Under the pieces are notes generated by a model. The model was given only the letters and a program-made list of their open reading frames with translations, had not been told where the DNA came from and did not search any database. The translations under genes and the position numbers were made by a program. From assembly GCA_037478855.1 (NCBI GenBank), contig JBBFLY010000014.1, forward strand, positions 1 to 51,471: a stretch of DNA of 51,471 nt, in the 5' to 3' direction. Source of the stretch: Rhabdothermincola sp037478855. GTDB taxonomy: Bacteria; Actinomycetota; Acidimicrobiia; Acidimicrobiales; Acidimicrobilacustridaceae. Below, one piece after another: positions 41,067-49,272 of the stretch (position 1 is its first letter; the number at the start of each line of letters is the position of its first letter).

Positions 41067-42818
41067 ATGGTGGGCAACGACCTCCGGACATCGCAGACGG
41101 GCCGCGGGGTGCTCGCGGCACTGCTCGCGATTCTCGTCCTGGCAGCGGCATGTGGCGGCTCGAAGAGCGACACGTCGCAGCCGACGGACACCTCCGTCGC
41201 CACCGAGACCGGGATCAGCAGCGAGGGGACACCGCAGAAGGGCGGCAAGGTGATCTTCGCCGTCACCGCCGAGACCAACGGCTGGAACCCGGCGTTGGCG
41301 CAGTGGGCGGACGCCGGTGAGTTCGTGGGCTCGTCGTTCCTCGAACCGCTCTTCGTCTACGACTCCGATCAGAACATCGTGCCGTGGCTGGCCGAGAGCG
41401 CGTCGTACAACGACCTCTCCGAGAGCAGCAGCATCAACGAGGTCGCGACTCGCTGGACCGTCAAGATCCGCCGGGGCATCAAGTTCCACGACGGGACCGA
41501 GATGACCGCGAAGGCCGTCGTCGACGGCATCCTGCTCGCTATCCGCGAAGGACTCTCCAAGATCGCGCTGGACAAGCTCGTGGCCAGCATCGAGGTCATA
41601 GACGACTACACGTTCCGTGTGGTCACCACTGAGCCGTGGAGCGCGTTCCTCAACGTGCTGGCCGGGCCGGTGGGCTTCGTCATGGCACCGTCGATGCTCG
41701 CCAAGCCTGACCGCGGCCAGTCCTCCCCCGTCGGCACCGGTGCGTTCCGCTTCGAGAGCTGGAAGCAGGGTGAGAGCGTGAAGGTGCGGGCCTTCGAGGA
41801 CTACTGGGGTGGGCCGTGCGCGCTGCCCGACCCCGACGACTCGGTGAAGCGGCTCTGTGCGGAGGTCGGTGTCCCGCTCGGGCAGCGCAACGGTCCCTAC
41901 CTCGACGCGATCGAGTTCCGTCCCATCGAGGATCCCCAGCAGCGGGCGAACGCGCTGGCCTCCGGTGACGTCAACATGATCATGAGCACGAGGGCTGTCG
42001 ACGCGTCGACCCTGAAGGACCGCTTCCAGGTGGTGAAGGACTACAACTCAGAGAAGACCTTCGTGATGCTCAGCACGAGCAAGCCACCCTTCAACAACCC
42101 CCACGCCCGCAAGGCGCTCGCCTACGCCACCGATCGGCAGGCCATCCTCAGGCAGGTCTCGGCTGACGAGCAGCTGGCGTCTGACACGTCACCGTTCAGC
42201 GAGACCTCCAGATGGGGAGGCGTGCCGCCGGACCAGACCGGCTACCCCGCCTATGACCCACAGAAGGCCCGGGAGGAGATCGAGGCCTACAAGGCTCAGA
42301 CCGGCGAGCCCACCCTGCGCTTCAAGCTCATCGGCTTGCCGCCGCTCGAGGAGCTGAACCTGATGCAGCAGCTGCAGGAGATGTGGCGTCAGGTGGGGAT
42401 CGAGACCCAGCTCGAGACCATCGAGCAGACTGCGTTCATCGTGAAGCTCACCCAGGGCGACTTCCAGGCGGCGATGTTCCGCAACTACGCCTACCCCGAC
42501 CCAGACTCCCAGTACGTCTTCTGGGCGGAGGAGACCGCAAAGGGCGGGATCATCATCAACTTCAGCCAGTACTACAGCGAGGTCACCGAGAACGCGCTCC
42601 GCTTCGGGCGGGTCGAGACCGATCGGACGAAGCGCCGGGAGGCCTACCAGAAGCTCTCCCGTGACCGCAACGAGGCGGTCGTCGACATCTGGCTCTACGA
42701 CACGCCGTACTCGCTGATCGCGGAGCCCAACATCAAGGGCCTCAACTGGTTCCGGGTCCTGCCGTGGGGCAACTTCATGCCGAAGCCCTACATCACGGGG
42801 CTCTGGATCAACCGCTGA
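41067..42818 (+). CDS. ABC transporter substrate-binding lipoprotein, family 5 (second copy)
   Basis: A 583-residue paralogue of the preceding protein. The signal peptide ends in LVLAAAC with Cys29 lipidated. Family blocks: KVIFAVTAETNGWNPAL, IRRGIKFHDGTEMTAKAV, VGTGAFRFESWKQGESVKV, FEDYWGG, and SKPPFNNPHARKALAYATDR. An insertion with a cysteine pair (GGPCALPDPDDSVKRLCAE) distinguishes it from the first copy and may form a disulfide outside the cell. The ATG at 41067 has a GGGAGGGAC ribosome site. The 157-base spacer after the first gene and the terminator at 42867-42892 suggest a two-gene transcript with no transport subunits. Confidence 0.93.
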   Translation: MVGNDLRTSQTGRGVLAALLAILVLAAACGGSKSDTSQPTDTSVATETGISSEGTPQKGGKVIFAVTAETNGWNPALAQWADAGEFVGSSFLEPLFVYDSDQNIVPWLAESASYNDLSESSSINEVATRWTVKIRRGIKFHDGTEMTAKAVVDGILLAIREGLSKIALDKLVASIEVIDDYTFRVVTTEPWSAFLNVLAGPVGFVMAPSMLAKPDRGQSSPVGTGAFRFESWKQGESVKVRAFEDYWGGPCALPDPDDSVKRLCAEVGVPLGQRNGPYLDAIEFRPIEDPQQRANALASGDVNMIMSTRAVDASTLKDRFQVVKDYNSEKTFVMLSTSKPPFNNPHARKALAYATDRQAILRQVSADEQLASDTSPFSETSRWGGVPPDQTGYPAYDPQKAREEIEAYKAQTGEPTLRFKLIGLPPLEELNLMQQLQEMWRQVGIETQLETIEQTAFIVKLTQGDFQAAMFRNYAYPDPDSQYVFWAEETAKGGIIINFSQYYSEVTENALRFGRVETDRTKRREAYQKLSRDRNEAVVDIWLYDTPYSLIAEPNIKGLNWFRVLPWGNFMPKPYITGLWINR

Positions 42819-42866
42819 TCGGCCCGAGCCCGGAGACGCCCGGGCGCACCGGCTCCACGATCTCGG

Positions 42867-42892
42867 CGGCCCGGCACGCAGGTGCCGGGCCG
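42867..42892. terminator. Bidirectional stem-loop terminator
   Basis: CGGCCCGGCAC, loop GCAG, GTGCCGGGCCG: a perfect 11-bp stem between the convergent binding-protein and hydrolase genes, 48 bases past the former stop. No strong T-tract. Confidence 0.7.
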
Positions 42893-42919
42893 TCTCGCGT
42901 TCATCGACCGGACGCGGGA

Positions 42920-43741
42920 TCAGGCCGTCGGCACGGTCACGCTGACCCGCTGCAGGAAGCTCAAGGCCGCCCGGTTGAACGCGCCGGCGTGCTCGAAGTT
43001 GAAGCCGTGTGCGGCACCGCTGATCACCGTGAGCTCGGCTCCGGGGAGCAGGGAGCAGATCTCCTCGCTGTCCGCCAGGGGGGTGAGGATGTCCTGGCTC
43101 CCGACCAGCACCAGCGCAGGCACCCGCACGGATGCGAGCTCGAAGCGGACGTCGTCGTCGAGCGCGAGGATCGCGTCGATCTGAGCGACGAAGCTCGCCG
43201 GTGGGACCGACAGCGCGAGTGGCCCGATCATGCCCACCAGAGGTCGCAAGCGGTACCGGGATCGTGGTCCGATCAGCCACCGCTCCGCCTGGCCGACCAG
43301 CGCGCGCATCCCCTGGGTCGACGCCGTGAGGGCCCACTCGGCGAGCAGCTCGCGCCGCCAGGGATGGTGTCTGCACGCCGTGCAGGCGAGCACGATCGAC
43401 CGGACCCGCTCGGCGTGGCGCACGGCGAGGATCTGTGTGAGCACCCCACCCATCGAGGCACCCATGAGGTGGGCGCGATCGAGCTGGAGCGCGTCCAGCA
43501 CGGCCACCACGTCGGTGGCCATCACCTCGAGGTCGTAGGGGCCGTCCGGCTTGTCCGAGCGACCCACGCCGCGGTTGTCGAGCACGATGCACCGGAACCG
43601 TGACCCGAAGGCCCGCCGCTGGCGGATCCAGCCCCGGCTGTCCGCGCCCAACCCCTGGATCATGACCAGGGGCTCACCCTGGGGGTTGCCGAAGACCTCG
43701 TAGTGGATGCGGGTCCCGTCAGGTGCGCGAGCAAACGGCAT
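42920..43741 (-). CDS. Alpha/beta hydrolase
   Basis: A 273-residue alpha/beta-fold hydrolase. The oxyanion region is MIQGLGADSRGW, the nucleophile Ser96 is in HLMGASMGGVLTQ, the acid in VLVGSQDILTP and the histidine in SGAAHGFNFEH. The pattern VLDNRGVGRSDKPDGPYDLE is usual for small ester, lactone or enol-lactone hydrolases (RutD/PcaD-like) and haloperoxidase-like proteins. The substrate is unknown. The ATG at 43741 has TACCAT 7 bases before it, and an imperfect palindrome (43760-43778) overlaps the expected promoter region. It is the last gene on the minus strand before the terminator. Confidence 0.9.
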   Translation of the reverse strand: MPFARAPDGTRIHYEVFGNPQGEPLVMIQGLGADSRGWIRQRRAFGSRFRCIVLDNRGVGRSDKPDGPYDLEVMATDVVAVLDALQLDRAHLMGASMGGVLTQILAVRHAERVRSIVLACTACRHHPWRRELLAEWALTASTQGMRALVGQAERWLIGPRSRYRLRPLVGMIGPLALSVPPASFVAQIDAILALDDDVRFELASVRVPALVLVGSQDILTPLADSEEICSLLPGAELTVISGAAHGFNFEHAGAFNRAALSFLQRVSVTVPTA

Positions 43742-43748
43742 GGCGCCG

Positions 43749-43754
43749 ATGGTA
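43749..43754 (-). promoter_or_regulatory. Candidate -10 box TACCAT, leaderless start of the alpha/beta hydrolase
   Basis: TACCAT on the minus strand, 7 bases before the ATG at 43741. Confidence 0.45.
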
Positions 43755-43759
43755 CCGGT

Positions 43760-43778
43760 CAGCGAACAGTGTTCAGTG
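43760..43778. promoter_or_regulatory. Imperfect palindrome at the hydrolase promoter
   Basis: CAGCGAAC-AGT-GTTCAGTG: inner arms GAAC and GTTC are perfect, outer bases match in part (6 of 8). It sits just upstream of the TACCAT box, where a repressor would block transcription. The 3-base spacer does not fit the actinobacterial LexA box. Confidence 0.4.
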
Positions 43779-43787
43779 ACACCATCG

Positions 43788-44462
43788 TCACCTCTCGTCG
43801 GCGGATGAGTCCGCCGCATGGCCCACCCCCAGCAGGAAGACCAGCTCCGCCACCGAGCGTACCGACGAGGGACCGCGGGTACGCAGCGGCTCCCCCAGGA
43901 TCACCTCGCGTCGTCGGCCCGGCAGGCAGACACCGACCCGGAGGGGCAGCACCGGTGCTCCCGTGGCCAACGCCACCGCCAGCGCAGCTTCCGGCGGCCG
44001 GCCCGCACCAAGCGGCCGGTGAACGTCGAATCCCGGAGCAGTGAGCACCACCTCCCCCGACCGCAGGAGACCGCGCAGATCAGCCGGGCTCTCGGGCACA
44101 CCCCCGACACGACGCAGCAGGGGGCCGAGCGGCGCCACGTCGGGCACTCCCGCGAACCGCACCGGTCGGTGCGCCTCGTTCGCCACCGCCGTAGCGAGCA
44201 CGAGCCGCTCCCACAGGGCCAGCCGACGATCAGCCACGACCAGCGCGGAGCCGACCTCGGGGAGCTGCTCACCCCCTCGCACGCGTGGCCGGGGGAGCCA
44301 CTCGGTGACCGCTGCGACCGCCACGGCCAGCTCGCGATCGAAGCCCCACTCGTCGAGGGGGAACGCACCACTGACGCGACGAGCGATGATGGCGGGTAGC
44401 GACAGATCCCGCCGATCTGGGTCGAGCTCGGCCAGTCTCCCGCTGGTCGTGATCTGCTCCAT
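43788..44462 (-). CDS. Degenerate PlsC-like acyltransferase (Rv0502-like)
   Basis: A 224-residue protein that resembles lysophospholipid acyltransferases in general layout (GSALVVADRRLALWERLVLA, RFAGVPDVAPLGPLLRRVGGV, APVLPLRVGVCLPG) but lacks the HX4D catalytic motif: the position of NHxxxxD reads VADRRLALW. Its ATG overlaps the stop of the SDR gene by one base. A galE2-like SDR followed by a PlsC-like protein is the order of Rv0501-Rv0502 in mycobacteria, which supports the homology. Without the histidine, acyltransferase activity is doubtful; a structural or lipid-binding role is possible. I cannot assign a function. Confidence 0.6.
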   Translation of the reverse strand: MEQITTSGRLAELDPDRRDLSLPAIIARRVSGAFPLDEWGFDRELAVAVAAVTEWLPRPRVRGGEQLPEVGSALVVADRRLALWERLVLATAVANEAHRPVRFAGVPDVAPLGPLLRRVGGVPESPADLRGLLRSGEVVLTAPGFDVHRPLGAGRPPEAALAVALATGAPVLPLRVGVCLPGRRREVILGEPLRTRGPSSVRSVAELVFLLGVGHAADSSADER

Positions 44463-45418
44463 CAGACCGCCGTGACGCTCAGGTACTCGATGGGTTCCCA
44501 GGCATAGAGCTGTCGCACCACCTCCGGCGTGTGATGCTGGACCCGCACCCCCAACACCTCAGCCAGCCGGCTGCCATCCGCGGTACGGCCCCGCACCAGC
44601 AGCTCATGCACGTGGTCGGGAACCGGTGCACCGGCCAGGTGGGCAAGAGCCTTGGCCCCGCGCCAGCCCGGCCCGACGACGGGGACGGGTACCCGGTGAC
44701 CGATCCGCGCGGCTTGCGAGGCGGTGACGGCGCCGGGACCGACCACGTTGAGCGCACCGTGCACCGGGTCGTTCAGCGCCGCGACGATGGCGGCGACCAC
44801 GTCCGCCTCGTGGGTCACTGAGAAGACGGGATCCCCCAGCGCGGAGAACGGCACGGCTGGCAGCCGCAGGAGGCGACCCAGCGGGCTGGGCACGTGAGGA
44901 CCGACGATCGGCGCGAAGCGCAGCAGGGTGACCGGGACCCCGGCGCGATCCCCCGCCTCCCGACTGATCTGCTCGACGTTGAGCAGGATGTGTCCGAACG
45001 ACGAGCTCGGCGCGGGTGGGACCTCCTCATCGGGACGGAGCGGCGCACCCCGCCGCCGGCCGTACACCTCGATGCCGCTCCGGACGACGACCCGATCGAG
45101 CCTCCTGCTCGTCACGGCCGCCTCGAGCGCCGCCACCGTCCCGGCTGCCGTGCGCGCCACCGCCGCGCGGGGGCTGCTGCGTGAGTAGGGCTCGTAGACC
45201 CCGAGGTGGATGAGAGCCGTCGGTGCGAACGAGCGGATGATCGTGGCCATGCGCTCCCGGTTGCGGGGGTCGACCCGGTGGAACTCGGCACGCAGGAGCC
45301 GCCGCCGCGGCGGGAAGAGATCGACACCGGCCACCGCATCGACCGACGGATCCCCTTCGACACGCTGGGCGACGGCGGTGCCCAGCGTGCCACCGATCCC
45401 GGTGATGAAGACGCGCAT
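44462..45418 (-). CDS. Extended SDR / NAD-dependent epimerase-like protein
   Basis: A 318-residue protein of the NAD-dependent epimerase/dehydratase family. The nucleotide-binding motif is VFITGIGGTLGTAVAQRV, and RVVVRSGIEVYGRRRGAP and VTLLRFAPIVGPHVPSPLG follow the family. The catalytic YxxxK is missing: the segment reads SSSFGHILLNVEQ, with Phe and Leu at the Tyr and Lys positions. It therefore probably binds NAD(P) without normal epimerase chemistry. It resembles mycobacterial Rv0501 (annotated galE2) in position next to a PlsC-like gene. The start follows coaX by 12 bases, so it belongs to the CoA/NAD operon. Confidence 0.8.
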   Translation of the reverse strand: MRVFITGIGGTLGTAVAQRVEGDPSVDAVAGVDLFPPRRRLLRAEFHRVDPRNRERMATIIRSFAPTALIHLGVYEPYSRSSPRAAVARTAAGTVAALEAAVTSRRLDRVVVRSGIEVYGRRRGAPLRPDEEVPPAPSSSFGHILLNVEQISREAGDRAGVPVTLLRFAPIVGPHVPSPLGRLLRLPAVPFSALGDPVFSVTHEADVVAAIVAALNDPVHGALNVVGPGAVTASQAARIGHRVPVPVVGPGWRGAKALAHLAGAPVPDHVHELLVRGRTADGSRLAEVLGVRVQHHTPEVVRQLYAWEPIEYLSVTAV

Positions 45419-45430
45419 GTGGCGCTGACC

Positions 45431-46228
45431 CTACGCGTTCTTCTCGTAGACCAGCCGCAGGCCGTGCAGCGTCAGCCACGGCTCGACGTGCTGGATCCGG
45501 CGGGACAGCGGGGTGATGAGATCGGCCAGCCCGCCCGTCGACACGATGGTGCACGGTCCAAGCTCTTCCTGGATCCGGTCACAGAGCCCGTCGACCTGTG
45601 CTGCGAAGCCGTACACGGCACCCGACTGGATCGACTCGACGGTGCTTCGACCAAGGACGTGCTTGGGTTCGCGCAGCTCAACGGCACGCAACGCCGCGGC
45701 CCGACCGACCAGCGCATCCATGCTGATCTCGACGCCCGGCGCGATCGCACCACCCAGGTACTCGCCGTTCGCCGAGACCGCGTCGCACGTGGTGGCGGTG
45801 CCGAAGTCGGCGATGATCGTCGGACCGCCGTAGAGGTCGTACGCGCCGACCGCGTTGGCGATGCGGTCCGCTCCGACCTCCTTCGGGTTCTCGTAGTGGA
45901 TCGCGATGCCGGTGCGCACACCCGGCTCGATCACCACCGGCTCGAAATCCAGGTAGCGGTCAGCTAGATCGCGCAGCGCCGCGGTCACCCGCGGCACACC
46001 GGAGGAGATGACCACCCCGTCGATGTCGTCGAGCGTGTGGTCGCGAAAAGCCAGGAAGCCCTGCAGGAGCACCGCGATCTCATCGGAGGTGCGCTCGGCC
46101 TGCGAGGAGATCCGCCAGTGGTCGAGCAGCCCGTCCTCGGGACGACGGCCCGAGGCGGACCGCTCGTCGTCGAGCTCATACAACCCCACGACGGTCTGGG
46201 TGTTTCCAGCGTCGATGGCGAGCAGCAC
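45431..46228 (-). CDS. coaX: Type III pantothenate kinase
   Basis: A 265-residue CoaX that phosphorylates pantothenate, the first step of CoA synthesis from vitamin B5. The acetate-kinase-like fold shows LLAIDAGNTQTVVGLYEL with the phosphate-binding Asp, GADRIANAVGAYDLYGG, and ADFGTATTCDAVSANGEYLGG with the second Asp. The type III enzyme needs a monovalent cation and is not inhibited by CoA. It follows nadC by 14 bases in the same operon as panC and panD. Confidence 0.96.
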   Translation of the reverse strand: MLLAIDAGNTQTVVGLYELDDERSASGRRPEDGLLDHWRISSQAERTSDEIAVLLQGFLAFRDHTLDDIDGVVISSGVPRVTAALRDLADRYLDFEPVVIEPGVRTGIAIHYENPKEVGADRIANAVGAYDLYGGPTIIADFGTATTCDAVSANGEYLGGAIAPGVEISMDALVGRAAALRAVELREPKHVLGRSTVESIQSGAVYGFAAQVDGLCDRIQEELGPCTIVSTGGLADLITPLSRRIQHVEPWLTLHGLRLVYEKNA

Positions 46229-46242
46229 AGGATCTCCTTCCC

Positions 46243-47133
46243 TCAGGACTGGCCGGCTCCGGTGATGACGTCGAGCCCGATGTCGAGCACCGGCGCCGAG
46301 CTGGTGATCGAACCCACGGAGATGCAGTCGACGCCGAGCACCGCGTAGTCCGCGACGGTCTCGAGGGTGATCCCGCCCGACACCTCGAGCAGGGGCCGCC
46401 GTCCGCCGAGTCGGGCCACGTGCGCGTCAGCAGCGACCACGCACTGCATCACCTCCTCCACCGTCATGTTGTCGAGGAGCAACGCATCGGCACGGGCGGC
46501 CAGCGCCTCCTCCGCCTGCTCGACCCGGTCGCACTCCACGTGAACCGTCCGACCGGGCCAACGGGTCCGGGCCTGGTGCACGGCGGCGGTGATCCCCACG
46601 AGCGCGAGGTGGTTGTCCTTGAGCAGGATCCAGTCCGAGAGGTTGCCCCGATGGTTGGCACCACCTCCGGCGCGCACCGCCGCCTTCTCGAGCGCGCGGA
46701 GGCCGGGTGTGGTCTTGCGGGTGTCCCACACCTTCGTCGCCGAACCGGTGGCGGCGACGACGTCGACGAAGCGTCGGGTCAGCGTCGCGATCCCCGAGAG
46801 ATGGCCGAGGAAGTTGAGCGCCGTGCGCTCGGCGGTGAGGATCGAGGCCAGCGGGCCCTCGACCGCGGCGAACGGCGTGCCGGCCGTGATCCGGTCCCCG
46901 TCGTCCGCGTCCCACGCCAGCGACACACCAGGGTCGATCCGGCGGAACGTCTCCTCCGCGCAGGCCCGACCGGCGAGCACCCCGTCCTGGCGGGGAACGA
47001 AGGCGGCTGAAGCCCGCATGTCGGAGGGCAGGAGGCACGAGGTGAGATCGCCCAGTGGCAGGAGGTCCTCGGCGAGGGCGCGCTCGACCGCCTCGACCAC
47101 GGCCGGACGCGGGGGGTGACAGTGAGAGCTCAT
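46243..47133 (-). CDS. nadC: Nicotinate-nucleotide diphosphorylase (quinolinate phosphoribosyltransferase)
   Basis: A 296-residue enzyme that makes nicotinate mononucleotide from quinolinate and PRPP. Family blocks are AEDLLPLGDLTSCLLP, RTALNFLGHLSGIATLT, the active-site KVWDTRKTTPGLRALEK, GGGANHRGNLSDWILLKDNH, VHVECDRVEQ and LLEVSGGITLETV. The ATG overlaps the nadB stop in ATGA. A nadA gene is not in the operon or in the window. Confidence 0.97.
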   Translation of the reverse strand: MSSHCHPPRPAVVEAVERALAEDLLPLGDLTSCLLPSDMRASAAFVPRQDGVLAGRACAEETFRRIDPGVSLAWDADDGDRITAGTPFAAVEGPLASILTAERTALNFLGHLSGIATLTRRFVDVVAATGSATKVWDTRKTTPGLRALEKAAVRAGGGANHRGNLSDWILLKDNHLALVGITAAVHQARTRWPGRTVHVECDRVEQAEEALAARADALLLDNMTVEEVMQCVVAADAHVARLGGRRPLLEVSGGITLETVADYAVLGVDCISVGSITSSAPVLDIGLDVITGAGQS

Positions 47134-48767
47134 GACCCACCAGCCTGGCCCGCGCGCGCACCGAGCACGATCCGGGTGCGGAACCTGCCGTCATCGCGGT
47201 GAGGGAAGTCCTGTCGGGTGTGCGCACCCCGGCTCTCCTCACGAACCAGCGCGGCGAACGCCATGGCATGGGCGAGCCGAGCGAGGTTCCGGAGCTCGGC
47301 GACCGCCGGTGCGTCCGTCGCGTCCGCCACGGAGCGCCACGCCGTCGCCGCCTCATCGAGAGCTGCACGCAGCGACGAAGCGGTGCGTAGCACGCCGGCG
47401 CACTCGGTCATGCGCCGTTGAAGCCGATCACGCACCTCCGCCAGCTCACCAGAGGAGACCCGAGGCTCGTTGCGCTGCCCGTCGTGCGCGCGAGCGGGCT
47501 CGACCCACGGCTCATCGACCGGCAGACCGCCGATGACACCGGGTGACCCGTCACCATCGAGCACCGCACGCATGGCGCCAGTGGCCTCCGCGTCGACCTT
47601 GCCACGCTCGATCGCCTCGACCACCCGGAAGGCGAAGACCATCCCTTCGAGCAACGAGTTGCTCGCCAGGCGGTTGGCACCGTGCACGCCGCTGCAGGCG
47701 ACCTCACCTGCCGCCCAGAGCCCTCGCAGGGAGGCCGCCCCGTCGAGATCGGTCACCACTCCACCGCAGAGGTAGTGCGCTGCCGGGGCGATCGGCAGCC
47801 AGTCCCGGGTGGGGTCGAGCCCCGCCGCCCGTAGATCGGCGGCGATGGTCGGGAACCGCAGCTCGAAGTTCTCCAGACCGGTCGCGTCGAGCCACAGGTG
47901 GTCGACCCCCTGCTCGATCATGCGCGCGGTCTCGGCTCGGGAGACCTCGTCGCGAGGCGCCAGCTCGTCGACGAACCGCTCGCCGTTGGCATCACGGAGC
48001 AGCGCGCCTTGTCCCCGGAGCGCCTCGGACAGCAACGGGCGCGGCATGCTCGGGTGGTGCAACGCCGTCGGGTGGAACTGCACGAACTCGATGTCGGCCA
48101 CTGCCACGCCCGCACGCAGGGCCATGGCGACCCCGTCACCGGTGGCCTCGAGCGGGTTCGTGGTCACGGCGAACAGCTGACCGGCACCCCCGGTCGCGAG
48201 CAGCACGTTGCTGGCCCGGAGCTGGTAGCGCGCACCGCCGGCGCCGATCGCCTCGACGCCCACGCAGCGATCCTGCTCGATGAGCAGTTCCAGGGCGAAG
48301 GTGCGCTCATGGACGATCGCCGCCGTCCGGTGAACCGCGTCGACCAGCGCCCGCTCGATCTCCGCACCGGTCGCCGCACCGCCGGCGTGCACGACGCGGG
48401 GCAGGCTGTGACCACCTTCGCGGGCCAGCTCGAGCTGACCGTGCTCGTCGCGATCGAACGCGGCCCCGAGCGCGATGAGCTCGTGGACCCGACCCGGACC
48501 CTCGTCGACGAGCACCCGAACGGCGTCGACGTCGCAGAGCCCTGCTCCGGCAGCCAGGGTGTCGGCGAGATGCAGATCGGTCGAGTCGGGATCTTCGTGC
48601 AGCACCGCGGCCACTCCACCCTGCGCCCAACGGGTGGTGGCCTGGTGCAGCTCGCCCTTGGTCAGCACGCCGACGCGCATGCCGTGGACCTCCGCGGCGC
48701 GGACCGCAGCGGAGAGACCGGCCACGCCGCTCCCGAGCACCAGCAGGTCGAGCGACTCGGTGGTCAT
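47130..48767 (-). CDS. nadB: L-aspartate oxidase
   Basis: A 545-residue FAD enzyme that oxidises L-aspartate to iminoaspartate, the first step of de novo NAD synthesis. The FAD fold is LLVLGSGVAGLSAAVRAAE; TTRWAQGGVAAVL is the conserved glycine loop; EFVQFHPTALHHP, LLSEALRGQGALLRD and YLCGGVVTDLDGAASLRGL with GEVACSGVHGANRLASNSLLE belong to the succinate-dehydrogenase flavoprotein superfamily. The C-terminal helical region has RMTECAGVLRTASSLRAAL. It is coupled to nadC and lies 27 bases after panD. Confidence 0.97.
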   Translation of the reverse strand: MTTESLDLLVLGSGVAGLSAAVRAAEVHGMRVGVLTKGELHQATTRWAQGGVAAVLHEDPDSTDLHLADTLAAGAGLCDVDAVRVLVDEGPGRVHELIALGAAFDRDEHGQLELAREGGHSLPRVVHAGGAATGAEIERALVDAVHRTAAIVHERTFALELLIEQDRCVGVEAIGAGGARYQLRASNVLLATGGAGQLFAVTTNPLEATGDGVAMALRAGVAVADIEFVQFHPTALHHPSMPRPLLSEALRGQGALLRDANGERFVDELAPRDEVSRAETARMIEQGVDHLWLDATGLENFELRFPTIAADLRAAGLDPTRDWLPIAPAAHYLCGGVVTDLDGAASLRGLWAAGEVACSGVHGANRLASNSLLEGMVFAFRVVEAIERGKVDAEATGAMRAVLDGDGSPGVIGGLPVDEPWVEPARAHDGQRNEPRVSSGELAEVRDRLQRRMTECAGVLRTASSLRAALDEAATAWRSVADATDAPAVAELRNLARLAHAMAFAALVREESRGAHTRQDFPHRDDGRFRTRIVLGARAGQAGGS

Positions 48768-48794
48768 GGGGTGCTCCGAGCGGGCCGGCGACGC

Positions 48795-49223
48795 TCAAGG
48801 GGCGACGAGCTCGGCAGGGACCTCCTGGTACCGCACCGGACCCGGGACGAGATCCGAGGTCAGCGCCCTCGCCGTCGCCTCATCGACCGGCCGGTTCGCG
48901 GTGTCGACGTGCACGATCCTGGGCGTGAAGTGCTCGAGCTCGGCCTCGTCGTAGTCGGCGTAGGTGATGATGATGATCCGGTCGCCGGGATGCACGAGGC
49001 GAGCCGCCGCACCGTTGAGGCACACGTCACCGGGGCCGCCGGGGATGGCGTAGGTCTCGAAGCGGGCACCGTTGTCGATGTTGACCACCTGGACCTGCTC
49101 CCACTCACGGATGTCGGCCAGTGCCATCAGCTCGACGTCGAGCGTGATGGACCCGACGTAGTGGAGGTTGGCGTCGCTGACCCGCGCCCGGTGGATCTTC
49201 GACTTCATCATGCGCCTGCGCAT
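48795..49223 (-). CDS. panD: Aspartate 1-decarboxylase
   Basis: A 142-residue proenzyme that cleaves itself to create a pyruvoyl group and makes beta-alanine for pantothenate. The cleavage site is in LHYVGSITLDVEL, between Gly and Ser, with the surrounding KSKIHRARVSDANLHYVGS intact. GAAARLVHPGDRIIIITYADY is the end of the conserved core. The ATG at 49223 (MRRRMMKSKIH) has GGGAGT 5 bases upstream and matches the usual N terminus. It is 49 bases after panC and may share a ribosome-site-containing leader. Confidence 0.97.
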   Translation of the reverse strand: MRRRMMKSKIHRARVSDANLHYVGSITLDVELMALADIREWEQVQVVNIDNGARFETYAIPGGPGDVCLNGAAARLVHPGDRIIIITYADYDEAELEHFTPRIVHVDTANRPVDEATARALTSDLVPGPVRYQEVPAELVAP

Positions 49224-49272
49224 CTGGACTCCCTGTCGGCTTGGCGCTGCATCGCAGTCGCCGTGCTTGGGT

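Noticed and set aside
43764..43774. GAAC-AGT-GTTC as a LexA (SOS) box
   Set aside because: The actinobacterial LexA box needs a four-base spacer and flanking TCGAAC/GTTCGA, which are absent here.
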